DNA of 64,000 bases from Sneathiella aquimaris (GTDB lineage Bacteria > Pseudomonadota > Alphaproteobacteria > Sneathiellales > Sneathiellaceae): NCBI RefSeq assembly GCF_026409565.1, contig NZ_CP112881.1, positions 3,789,501-3,853,500 of the forward strand, written 5' to 3'. Below are positions 25,114 to 33,848 of this stretch, one piece after another (within the stretch, counting starts at the first letter, position 1; every line of letters begins with the position of its first letter). Under the pieces are notes generated by a model. That model saw only the letters and a program-made list of their open reading frames with translations, was not told the origin of the DNA and ran no database searches. The translations under genes and the position numbers were made by a program.

Positions 25114-26235
25114 TTAATTAGACCCGAATTTGAGTGAGTTCGCAGTTTTTAAGATATCTGGAGGTAACTCGCTAAAGGAAGCAAGCAGCTCTAACCCTAC
25201 TACTTCTAGAACTCTATGACAGACTAGGCGAAAGTTTTTTAGAGAAATAAATTCTTCAGGCTTCATGATGGAAACTGTATCAAAGCGATCTATTCGCGCT
25301 AGTATATTTGGATGCGTTTTTGAGCTTTTTGACGTCTCATTACCTAAGATATTTTCGATACTTTTAAGTATGTCCAAAGCCAAAAGTAATGCGACTCCAC
25401 CTGCGCCAGAAGAAAGATAAGGATTTGGTGCGATTAGAGGAGAATTTTCAACCTCATAGCAGATTTTCAACGCAAATTGGTCTGCCTGGAACTCTTCGAA
25501 AAAGGGTTCGCTCAGTACTTCCTTACCATGTTCAAAGTGATGATGACCATATTCATGAGAGATAGCGAAGATCTCCATCGACCTTGCAACTTGTTCAAAT
25601 GGCAGCAACTCAAATCTATTAGCAGGTAAGTATGGAACAAAAGTATTCGTTCCGGATACAGCGTAAGATAAAAATATTCTCATCCAATAACACATAATTT
25701 CTGGCGAACGTTGTAATTGGTTTCGAGCTTTATTTTTACAGTAACTTTCCGAACTCCAAAAATCGAGATTTGTATTTAGGGTCCGTGTAAATGCTCTAGC
25801 AATCAAACCACAAAATCGGAATAAATGAGAACCAACCGTAATAATGCTTTCCTCTGTCATGATTACGTTTATTTTTGAAGCAAAAGGCCCTACACGCGGC
25901 TCAATTCCCTTAGTCACTCTTTCATGAGAATTTAACTTTAGCCTTTCCATAGCCGCTTCAATATCATTGCATAAAACATCGAAAGCTGTTTCTACAAAAG
26001 GACTGACCCTTGGACTAGTGCCTGGTGCCGCTTGCAAAATTTTTCGCGTTAAATTTTTTCTAAATTGAATATCGCCATCTAACCAGCCTGCTTGCTTTAA
26101 GCCGGCGGCCATTTCAATGTCATCCTCAGAAGGGTCATAGTCAGAATTCCATATCGTAGCGTTTTCTTGCTTAGAAAGGTTTGAGAATATCTGTTCCCAC
26201 AATTGAATGGCGCTATCATTCTTCTTATTTACCAT
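25114..26235 (-). CDS. HExxH zinc metallopeptidase, M48-like site
   Basis: A 373-residue protein. HEYGH at residues 227-231 is a zinc-binding HExxH motif, and EFQAD at 248-252 supplies a third glutamate ligand in the ExxAD pattern of M48-type gluzincins. There is no clear signal peptide or membrane segment, so it would act in the cytoplasm. It follows the RES gene by 48 bp on the same strand and is probably co-transcribed. In the defence context a peptidase paired with an NAD-targeting enzyme may be an activator or a second effector; this is inference. I do not recognise a named family for the N-terminal 200 residues. Confidence 0.7.
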   Translation of the reverse strand: MVNKKNDSAIQLWEQIFSNLSKQENATIWNSDYDPSEDDIEMAAGLKQAGWLDGDIQFRKNLTRKILQAAPGTSPRVSPFVETAFDVLCNDIEAAMERLKLNSHERVTKGIEPRVGPFASKINVIMTEESIITVGSHLFRFCGLIARAFTRTLNTNLDFWSSESYCKNKARNQLQRSPEIMCYWMRIFLSYAVSGTNTFVPYLPANRFELLPFEQVARSMEIFAISHEYGHHHFEHGKEVLSEPFFEEFQADQFALKICYEVENSPLIAPNPYLSSGAGGVALLLALDILKSIENILGNETSKSSKTHPNILARIDRFDTVSIMKPEEFISLKNFRLVCHRVLEVVGLELLASFSELPPDILKTANSLKFGSN

Positions 26236-26283
26236 TTAAGTGTTCCGCCCATTAGTCGGTATTGTGTTGAATTCATCAGAATC

Positions 26284-27585
26284 TCAAAAATCTGAATCCT
26301 CAGCATCAAGGTCTTGATCCCCTATTATTGAGCTTGCGAACTCAGCACTAATTACGCGATGTGCCTCTAAAGAGTTGCTGACAACACGCAGTCCGGGAGT
26401 TTTTGATTCCGACGTATCTTGTAGAAACGTCTCAATGAAATCTGGAAAATAACTACTGGAGCCTAATTTTTTTTGTTTTTTTGATATCGAGTTTGCGGGA
26501 TTTTTTACGCAAGCGGCTTCCCCTAACAAGACAATATTTCGGCCTGCAGAATATTGCGCCGATTGAAAAATGATGGCTTCAATTTTTGCATCCTTTCCAT
26601 TTCGTTTGAACATATGATGATGAAGAAGGTACTCCGCTACGGCTTGCGTAGGAATGTAGCCTAAATGCTCTTCATATTTCGAAATAGGCTTAGCAATTTC
26701 ACGCCTAAAATCTTGCATAAAAATCCATTGCTGGAGGCGTATTAAGTGGTTTTTGGAAAATAGACTGATATGCTTAATAGGCGCTTGAAAACGAGTTGTG
26801 TCTAATACATGAATTGGGCGTGCCAATTCAAATTTAGCTCCCAAGACAGTGCTTCCTACATCTGGCCTAAGTTCAGCATTACATGTCGCTATATTATAAG
26901 CCCCATAAAAGCATGTAATACCAGAGGGGTTCATCCTTCCAGCCGTCCTCAGTTTTTCTGGAGGTGGACCTAACTCTGTTGCAGGATTGGATGCAATTTT
27001 GCTTTGCGCAGTTTGTTCATCGGCAATACGTGCTCGATAGAATTCTCCCTGAGGGTCACCTGGTTTGATTTCGTAGATCGGTGATTGTTGACTATCGTTA
27101 CTCTGAAAATGAATTCCTTCGAAAATCTCAGCTATTAACGATTTTGCGCTCGCGTTAAAAAAACGTTGTCCGTGCAATATGCTTTTGCAAAACAACTGCC
27201 ATAGATAGCTGTGATGATCTAAATTTGGCTGGCATTCAGAATAAACTTGATCATCTGCATAGAAAGAATCTCCATCATAGTAGTTCTGATTCTCTTCAAG
27301 CTCTCTAGCTAGGGACATAGCAATTTCGTCATCCTCGACCTCAGTTAGGGTTGCAATGCAGCCGTAAAGAGTGTCCCCCTCTTGCTCTCCTCTGTAGGAG
27401 TTCCATTCCCCAACCTCATAGTAATTTCGAAAAACTTCATCAATGATATCAGCAACATCTTTTGCAGGTATGCCTTTAAACGTTGGATGAAATGAACATT
27501 TTTCATTTGGAAAAGATGGCCTGATTTCGACGATACGTTTTTTAAGGCCTTCATCCCCAAAACAATGCGGGCACAAATAAGTCAT
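26284..27585 (-). CDS. RES-domain protein with HEPN/RES-type N terminus
   Basis: A 433-residue protein. The N terminus has CPHCF (5-8) and CSFHPT (30-35), a probable zinc site typical of the HEPN/RES N-terminal region. The RES domain starts near residue 183 with EFYRARI and continues PPPEKLRTAGRMNPSGITCFYGAY, CNAELRPDVG and IIFQSAQY, giving the conserved Arg, Glu and Ser. RES toxins degrade NAD+. No Xre-type antitoxin is beside it; instead the neighbour is an HExxH peptidase. It is divergent from the Argonaute operon across 130 bp, so the two may share regulation. Confidence 0.85.
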   Translation of the reverse strand: MTYLCPHCFGDEGLKKRIVEIRPSFPNEKCSFHPTFKGIPAKDVADIIDEVFRNYYEVGEWNSYRGEQEGDTLYGCIATLTEVEDDEIAMSLARELEENQNYYDGDSFYADDQVYSECQPNLDHHSYLWQLFCKSILHGQRFFNASAKSLIAEIFEGIHFQSNDSQQSPIYEIKPGDPQGEFYRARIADEQTAQSKIASNPATELGPPPEKLRTAGRMNPSGITCFYGAYNIATCNAELRPDVGSTVLGAKFELARPIHVLDTTRFQAPIKHISLFSKNHLIRLQQWIFMQDFRREIAKPISKYEEHLGYIPTQAVAEYLLHHHMFKRNGKDAKIEAIIFQSAQYSAGRNIVLLGEAACVKNPANSISKKQKKLGSSSYFPDFIETFLQDTSESKTPGLRVVSNSLEAHRVISAEFASSIIGDQDLDAEDSDF

Positions 27586-27715
27586 GAATAATATTTTGTT
27601 CCTTCATCAATTTGTCGCGGAACGCAGGAATTGCTAACGACTTATTCACCATAAAGAATATTTTTATCATAAGAGAATAAAATTGTTAATATGAAATGCC
27701 TGATTGTGTATTGTC

Positions 27716-30103
27716 ATGAAGATCGGTTCGTTAGTTGCTAATAGCATTGAATTCGATTTAGCTGCTTTGATGCTTAAAATAAACGAGTTAGAAGTTTTTA
27801 TGGTTAATTCCAAATTAAGTTTGAATTTCGCGCCCGTTACGCTGACCGGAAATACTGTAACAAATGTTGGTTACCAAACATATGATGCTGACCATTTGCG
27901 TGATTTGAGAGCTGAATTTGGAAAGACGCATATATTTCGTCGTGATGGTCGTAATAATACCATTATTGACGTGCCTATTGTTAAGGGTTACGAACCAATC
28001 TCCACTAAAACTGAAGAGATTGATTTAGCGAAAGAGTATCACCTGTGGCCTGCGCTCCTAGACGCGGCTCTTATACGAGTCTTCGAGAAAAAGCGGGACA
28101 TCATTCGCGATTATCCCGTTCAAATCCTTGGAAACGAGAAGCTCAACCTCATTTCTAATCCAAGCCTGCCTGACTGGATTCAAAAACGCTCGTTGCAGGA
28201 ATTTTCCTCACGCACGCTGTTTAATGAAGCGGGTAAACCTGTCTTTGGGTTGGTCTGTGATGTGCGAGTAAGAAATATTCTGAATGCCTCTTGTGCTGAG
28301 CTTTTAAACAAGGGTATTCACATTGTTGGTCATTATGTTGTTATTGACAAGCCCGCGTGGGATGATCGATTGCAGCCACGGCCCCTATCAATAGGGCGCG
28401 TCAAACATGTTAATGGCGATACTCTCATCTTGGAAGACCATCGTGAGGGCTTTGAAACTGTCAAAGCGAATGAAGCTCGATTACAGCCACGCGGGGAAGT
28501 ATTTGATTTATGTATCCAACAACTTCTGGGAACTCAGGCACAAAGAGTTCTAAATGATGCCAAGTCAAATGAGGCGGAACTCCATTCCGGTCCTGGACGG
28601 CTTCATGCCATTCAAAACGTCCTAACCTTCCTTCGACAACAAAATATGGAAGCCGTTCCTGGTATAGGGTTTAAAATTGAAGATCTTCTAAACAGTAGCA
28701 GCACCAGATTTCCAGTTACTGAGATAATAAAAAAGCCAGCATTGGTGTTTGACCCGGCGGGATCACGGACAGACATATGGAATCAGCGTGGAATTAAAAG
28801 CTTTGGTCCCTATGATCATCATACTTTTTCACCAAAGCGTTTAAATATTGCGGTTATCTGCCAAGCCCGCCATGAAGGCCAAGTGGAAAAATTTGTTGCA
28901 AAGTTTCTAAATGGTATGCCGGACGCTATGACTGGCTATGGAAACAAGAAGCAAGCACCATATAGTGACGGTTTCCTACGGCGCTTCAAACTTGAACGCG
29001 CGAATGTTCAAATATTTTCAGCTGAGACTCCAAAGTTTGATGATTATGTCAATGCGTGCGGCAATGCACTCAAAAAAGCTACTGAAGAAAGCATGAAGTG
29101 GGATCTCGCATTAGTTCAAATTGAGGAAAATTTTAAATCTCTGCCAGGCGATCGCAATCCTTATTATGGTACGAAAGCATTGCTACTTAAAAACCATGTA
29201 GCAGTTCAGAATATTCGACTTGAAACCATGAAACAACCAGACACAAGCCTAGTTTATTCAATGAACCAAATGAGTTTAGCGTGCTATGCCAAACTAGGAG
29301 GGCAGCCGTGGTTGTTAAGCGCTGAACAGACAGTGGCACATGAATTAGTGATTGGAATTGGGTCACACATGTCTTCTGACAGTCGGTTTGGAGGAGGACA
29401 GCGTTATGTCGGGATTACTACGGTATTTTCGAGTGACGGCGGTTATCAAATGACCGAACGTACAAATGTAGTCACGTTTGATGAATATACAGAAGCGCTA
29501 AAAGAAACACTGAAAGCAACAATTATCAGGGTTCGAGAACAGGATAATTGGCGAAATACTGACCGAGTTCGTTTAATCTTTCACATGTTCAAACCCGCAA
29601 AAGACATGGAGGCTGAAGCTGTCAAAAAAGCCGTTGACGCTCTCGAACTCGATAATGTCACATATGCCTTTTTACACATTGCCACCCAACACCCCTTACT
29701 TGTATTTGATGAAAATCAGCGAGGTATTTCAGTTTATAATCAGGAGGCCAAAAAGGGCGCTCTTGGGCCCAGTAGAGGTCTACACGTTAAACTAAATGAT
29801 TATCAATCTTTAGTAGTGTTTTCTGGAGTTTCGGAATTAAAACGGGTAACCGACGGTATGCCTCGAGCATGCCTGTTGAATTTACACCGAAATTCTACGT
29901 TCAAGGATATGACCTATCTAGCACGTCAGGCATTTGATTTTACAGCACATTCATGGCGGATCATGTCACCAGAAGCATTCCCGATTACAATAAAATACTC
30001 TGATTTGATTGCTGAGCGTTTGACTGGCCTGAAACAAATCAAGTTCTGGGACATTGATGCCGTCAAGTATCGAGAAATCGGTCAGACCCCTTGGTTCCTA
30101 TGA
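27716..30103 (+). CDS. Long-B prokaryotic Argonaute, catalytically inactive
   Basis: A 795-residue Argonaute resembling Rhodobacter sphaeroides Ago along its length. The N-terminal LVANSIEFDL matches RsAgo's opening, which supports ATG 27716 over the internal ATG at 27800. The MID pocket is near residues 478-500 (RNPYYGTKALLLKNHVAVQ, with Tyr, Lys and Gln in place). The PIWI domain begins near 540 (HELVIGIGSHM, RYVGITTVFSSDGG); the first catalytic aspartate is glycine, so slicing is not expected. The protein ends WFL, as in RsAgo. Known long-B pAgos use RNA guides to detect invader DNA and recruit a partner effector. The effector gene overlaps by 4 bp (ATGA). Confidence 0.93.
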   Translation: MKIGSLVANSIEFDLAALMLKINELEVFMVNSKLSLNFAPVTLTGNTVTNVGYQTYDADHLRDLRAEFGKTHIFRRDGRNNTIIDVPIVKGYEPISTKTEEIDLAKEYHLWPALLDAALIRVFEKKRDIIRDYPVQILGNEKLNLISNPSLPDWIQKRSLQEFSSRTLFNEAGKPVFGLVCDVRVRNILNASCAELLNKGIHIVGHYVVIDKPAWDDRLQPRPLSIGRVKHVNGDTLILEDHREGFETVKANEARLQPRGEVFDLCIQQLLGTQAQRVLNDAKSNEAELHSGPGRLHAIQNVLTFLRQQNMEAVPGIGFKIEDLLNSSSTRFPVTEIIKKPALVFDPAGSRTDIWNQRGIKSFGPYDHHTFSPKRLNIAVICQARHEGQVEKFVAKFLNGMPDAMTGYGNKKQAPYSDGFLRRFKLERANVQIFSAETPKFDDYVNACGNALKKATEESMKWDLALVQIEENFKSLPGDRNPYYGTKALLLKNHVAVQNIRLETMKQPDTSLVYSMNQMSLACYAKLGGQPWLLSAEQTVAHELVIGIGSHMSSDSRFGGGQRYVGITTVFSSDGGYQMTERTNVVTFDEYTEALKETLKATIIRVREQDNWRNTDRVRLIFHMFKPAKDMEAEAVKKAVDALELDNVTYAFLHIATQHPLLVFDENQRGISVYNQEAKKGALGPSRGLHVKLNDYQSLVVFSGVSELKRVTDGMPRACLLNLHRNSTFKDMTYLARQAFDFTAHSWRIMSPEAFPITIKYSDLIAERLTGLKQIKFWDIDAVKYREIGQTPWFL

Positions 30104-31311
30104 TGAATATCCAGGATCTCAAAAACACTATTACTCAAAACATGAATGCTATCGAAAAAGAACCCATTCATGTGGAAGCTTTTTGTGCCTTTCTAAATTC
30201 ATGCAGACGTACCCGATTGCAAGAAATTGGGACTTTAGAAATGGAATCCAATGTATCTCAAAGACCATATGTTAATGTAGCTGCTATCGGATATGCATTG
30301 GCTGGCAAAATTTATGACAATGATCTTGTCCAGCTATTTATTTCTGAAACCACCCAATTGAGTGGTAGAACTTTTTTTGGAAGAGGCCGCACACTTCGCT
30401 TTGAAATTGATGGTATTGCCCTTTTTGGTGTTGCTCTTGGCTTTTCAGAAATTGCGGCGACAAGTGATCAGACAGAATGGCTCCTCAATCTACTAAACCT
30501 TTCTGCTAACGTACTAAAATCAGACGATCAACAATTGGCTTTGGTGTTAGCTGCTACTGCAATCTTAGAGAAAGAAGATTTTGCCACCGTTCCGAATGTG
30601 GAATTACGGGTTGCCCTTTCGTCTGCTTGCGGTTTCGTTGTAAAGGAAGAAGACAAGCAGCTTGCATGGCAAAGTATTATTGAAACAGTTTCGTCAAATG
30701 CCAATGGAATTCAACTTTCTACAGCAAAAGCAGTGTTCGACTTTTCAGTATCAGCACTCGCATCGCTTTCCGTGACTGGATCTGGTGTTAACGAACTATC
30801 TAATCTGCTAGGCAACCTGTCGGCTGGAATGTCCCATTGGACCTTTGAGAACACTCCGCGGGTAAAAAACAGACCAACTCGGAAGTGGCATATCGACAAC
30901 GAATATCATGTTCAGAACTTACTTTGGGCGATTCTGAAACCAATTTTTCCAGATCTAGTTGATGAAGAAGCGCTCCCTAAGATTGGGCACAAATCAACGC
31001 GATATGATCTAGGCATACCATCCCTTCAAACAATTATAGAAGTGAAGTTTATGAGGAGATCAGGCCAAGCTGCCTGTACAAAAATTATAGACGAACTAGC
31101 GGCAGATACTGCCCTCTATTTTAATAAGTCTAGTGAAACGGGTTATAAACGCATGATCGCATTTATTTGGGATGAGTGTCGCCAAACAGAAGAATACGAC
31201 ATGATAAAAAGAGGATTAGAAAGCCTCAATGGGCTGGAAAAAGCAATTATTTTGCCTAGACCAGAACGCATGGGCGAGCAGACTAAATCGGACAATAAAT
31301 CCGCTTCGTAG
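30100..31311 (+). CDS. PD-(D/E)XK nuclease, Argonaute-associated effector
   Basis: A 403-residue protein whose ATG overlaps the Argonaute TGA (ATGA at 30100-30103), indicating translational coupling. The first 260 residues are mostly helical and unassigned. The C-terminal nuclease has Glu in DNEYHVQNLLW, Asp in STRYDLGIP and ExK in IIEVKFMRR near residues 313-318, a complete PD-(D/E)XK site. Long-B Argonautes are known to pair with nuclease, SIR2 or membrane effectors; this is the nuclease type, expected to degrade DNA on target recognition. A longer frame from GTG 30091 is less likely. Confidence 0.88.
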   Translation: MMNIQDLKNTITQNMNAIEKEPIHVEAFCAFLNSCRRTRLQEIGTLEMESNVSQRPYVNVAAIGYALAGKIYDNDLVQLFISETTQLSGRTFFGRGRTLRFEIDGIALFGVALGFSEIAATSDQTEWLLNLLNLSANVLKSDDQQLALVLAATAILEKEDFATVPNVELRVALSSACGFVVKEEDKQLAWQSIIETVSSNANGIQLSTAKAVFDFSVSALASLSVTGSGVNELSNLLGNLSAGMSHWTFENTPRVKNRPTRKWHIDNEYHVQNLLWAILKPIFPDLVDEEALPKIGHKSTRYDLGIPSLQTIIEVKFMRRSGQAACTKIIDELAADTALYFNKSSETGYKRMIAFIWDECRQTEEYDMIKRGLESLNGLEKAIILPRPERMGEQTKSDNKSAS

Positions 31312-31354
31312 AACTTCATACACTGAAAAGTAATTTGACTAATTGAAAGCTGCT

Positions 31355-32292
31355 ATGAAACTACCAAAACGTCCAAATACCCACATTGTTGAAGCTGCTT
31401 CATGGAAGGTTTTACAGAATCTAGCCCAACAGAGTGGATTGTTCGAGAGGTCTCTGAGAGAGACTATGGAATTGATGCATATATTGAGCAAACAACCAAG
31501 GAAGGATATGTCACAGGCAACCTAATGTCTGTTCAACTAAAAGGCACCAGTTCGCTTTCCTGGAAAATGTCAAGTGATGGCATAATGACCACAAGATCAC
31601 CTTCTATAAAAACGACTACTGCTAACTATTGGCTTTCTATGCCTGTCCCAGTGTTTTTGTTTGTAGCTGATCTTTCTGAAGGCAACATTTATTATCTATC
31701 TGTAAAAAGTGCCCTTAGGTCTCAATTTGATAACTTAGAGTCTCAAGACAGCATCAGCTTCCAAATGAAAAATGCATTGAACATTAAATCTACAGATGGA
31801 TTGCAGATATTAACTGCTCTTTACCGCCGTGAAAGACTACATGATCATTTTTCATTCCACATAACTAATTTAATAAACCAAATAAGCGCATTTGGTGAAT
31901 TTATTTCCAGCAATCAAAATCTTGACAGTTTTATGGAAGTGGATACAGAGAAGCACATACAATTTAGGGTACTTTATAAGACTTGCTTAATGGCTTCACT
32001 ATGTCTTGGAGAAAATTGGCCTCTGGAATCTTTAGAAAATTTGTATAAAAAAGATAAAAAGCAATGGAAAGCCCCATACATTGATTTACATGAAATGACT
32101 TTGGATACTGCGCTCCAAGAAATCGAAAAACTATTCCCTACGTTAGTTGAAAAGGCTATTAGGCTGGTTACAGCTACTCAATCTGCCTATTGGTTCAGGA
32201 AGGATCCTATCTTTCATAGATTATGTAGCAGTGGTGACCTAGATTTCACACTAAGACAAATTAGGGCAGATTTTGATCTTCATGCAAAATGA
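31355..32292 (+). pseudogene. DUF4365 nuclease-like protein with frameshift
   Basis: The first frame, from ATG 31355, encodes KLPKRPNTHIVEAASWKVLQ, a typical DUF4365 start. The homologous continuation (TEWIVREVSERDYGIDAYIE, then MSVQLKGTSS) is in another frame. The two join at the CCC run 31425-31427, where one extra C would restore one 312-residue protein. DUF4365 proteins carry a PD-(D/E)XK-like core; here DYGID and QLK supply the residues. The downstream frame is open to 32292, so decay is recent, or the shift is programmed, or it is a sequencing error. It lies 43 bp after the nuclease gene and may be a third member of the Argonaute operon. An ATG at 31402 would give a truncated protein. 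Confidence 0.75.
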
Positions 32293-32439
32293 TGGTCGCT
32301 CGGAAAAAGAAGTCTAAATTCTGACACATAAGTTTATCTATATCAGAAACTACGGGTACATTTGAATTATAACTTGTACTTTGATCTGATTTTGACATAA
32401 AAAAATACATAATTCAAAAATTGGAGAGATTTCTGACAT

Positions 32440-33576
32440 ATGGATATTCAGGATTTTCAAGCCGGACAGCATGAGGACCTTTACGAGTATCGTGCCTTTG
32501 TGCCTTCCAGCATTTACCAGGAATGGGTCAGTGCGGATGCTGAGCTTGCTGAGCTTTTAGGTCGTGCAGACCGTGCCTTGGGTGAATTGAATGCTTTTTC
32601 TCAACTAATCCCGGACATCGACTTTTTTATCCGCATGTATGTGGCGAAGGAAGCCACACAATCAAGCCGCATTGAAGGCACCCAAACCAATATTGAAGAT
32701 GCCTTCAAGGACGCAGATGACCTAAACCCAGAAGAAGTTGATGATTGGGCTGAAGTCCAAAATTATATTCGGGCAATTAACAGCTCCATTGACGCTTTGG
32801 AAACCCTCCCCTTCTCTAACCGCTTATTGAAGCAAACCCACGCGATTTTGATGGAAGGCGTGCGGGGGGAAAATAAAATGCCGGGTGAATTTCGGCAAAG
32901 CCAGAACTGGATAGGTGTCAGCCTTAAAAATGCGACCTTCGTACCGCCTCATCACGAGCGCGTAGCGGATTTAATGAGTGATATGGAAAAGTTCCTTCAT
33001 GCCCAGGATATCCGTGTTCATCCCCTATTGCGAATTGCTATAGCTCATTATCAGTTCGAAACCATTCACCCTTTCCTGGATGGTAATGGACGGTTGGGAC
33101 GACTTATGATCTCCCTCTTTCTTGCATCCGAAGGTTTACTCAGCAAACCCGCCCTCTATCTGTCAGATTATTTTGAACGTAATAAGACGGCATATATTGA
33201 TCACCTCATGGCAATCCGGGGCGGGAACCACTTGCGGGCATGGTTGATCTTTTTCCTACATGGGATAGAGGAGACAGCCCGCGCCTCAGCAGGGGTCTTC
33301 CGTTCCATTCTGGAGATCAAGGGTCAGATTGATCAATCTGTCCTGCCACGGTTCAGCTCTCGCCGACAGGATAATGCCCAAAAGATCATGAGAGCCCTCT
33401 ATGCCCGCCCAATCATTGATGTGAAGGCAGTAAAAGAGCTGACCAGCAGCACCACAAATACGGCTGCGGCATTGATATCGGATATGGTTGAGTATGGTGT
33501 CTTGAAAGAAGTAACAGGGCAGCGCCGCAACCGGCTTTTTGCGTTTAACGACTACATTGCACTCTTCGGGAGATAA
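32440..33576 (+). CDS. Fic family protein (AMP transferase type)
   Basis: A 378-residue protein. The catalytic motif HPFLDGNGRLGR lies near residues 209-220, with intact His and Asn/Arg. The inhibitory helix motif SSRIEG near residue 75 matches (S/T)xxxE(G/N), the class II arrangement in which the glutamate blocks ATP. A C-terminal winged-helix-like region (AVKELTSSTTNTAAALISDMVEYGVL) follows. Fic enzymes transfer AMP to Ser, Thr or Tyr of target proteins. GGAGAG lies about 12 nt before the ATG. The 147-bp gap before it has no gene. It is followed after 3 bp by a 67-residue frame. Confidence 0.9.
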   Translation: MDIQDFQAGQHEDLYEYRAFVPSSIYQEWVSADAELAELLGRADRALGELNAFSQLIPDIDFFIRMYVAKEATQSSRIEGTQTNIEDAFKDADDLNPEEVDDWAEVQNYIRAINSSIDALETLPFSNRLLKQTHAILMEGVRGENKMPGEFRQSQNWIGVSLKNATFVPPHHERVADLMSDMEKFLHAQDIRVHPLLRIAIAHYQFETIHPFLDGNGRLGRLMISLFLASEGLLSKPALYLSDYFERNKTAYIDHLMAIRGGNHLRAWLIFFLHGIEETARASAGVFRSILEIKGQIDQSVLPRFSSRRQDNAQKIMRALYARPIIDVKAVKELTSSTTNTAAALISDMVEYGVLKEVTGQRRNRLFAFNDYIALFGR

Positions 33577-33579
33577 TTA

Positions 33580-33783
33580 ATGGAAAAGTACTTTCCTTCT
33601 TTAGAGGGCATCGAAAATGATCCATCCACCCCCGCCGCCGATTTATTGGCGAAGGGTATATGCGTTTACTATGGCGATGATCGTTATCATGATCCAGATC
33701 TAATTGTTGAGGAAAGTCCAGATGCTACAAAAACTCTTCCGCGTTTCAATGGCGCCGATTTCGATATATTGAAAACACTATAA
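33580..33783 (+). CDS. Small acidic protein coupled to Fic, unknown
   Basis: A 67-residue acidic frame whose ATG is 3 bp after the Fic stop, so co-translation is likely. The sequence (KYFPSLEGIENDPSTPAADLLAKGICVYYGDD) has no signal peptide or known motif. It might be a partner or antidote of the Fic protein, but since that protein already has its own inhibitory helix this is only a suggestion. Confidence 0.45.
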   Translation: MEKYFPSLEGIENDPSTPAADLLAKGICVYYGDDRYHDPDLIVEESPDATKTLPRFNGADFDILKTL

Positions 33784-33848
33784 AAGCCTAATTATCTGGA
33801 ACTAGAATTTCAAAAGAAATACATCTCATTGTCAATGAGTTTCCACAA

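Noticed and set aside
29330-29420. Active slicer site in the Argonaute
   Set aside because: The first PIWI aspartate is replaced by glycine in HELVIGIGSH, so catalytic cleavage is not supported.
31402-32292. The DUF4365 gene as an intact gene starting at ATG 31402
   Set aside because: The conserved N-terminal segment is encoded just upstream in another frame, so the ATG is internal and the gene is broken.
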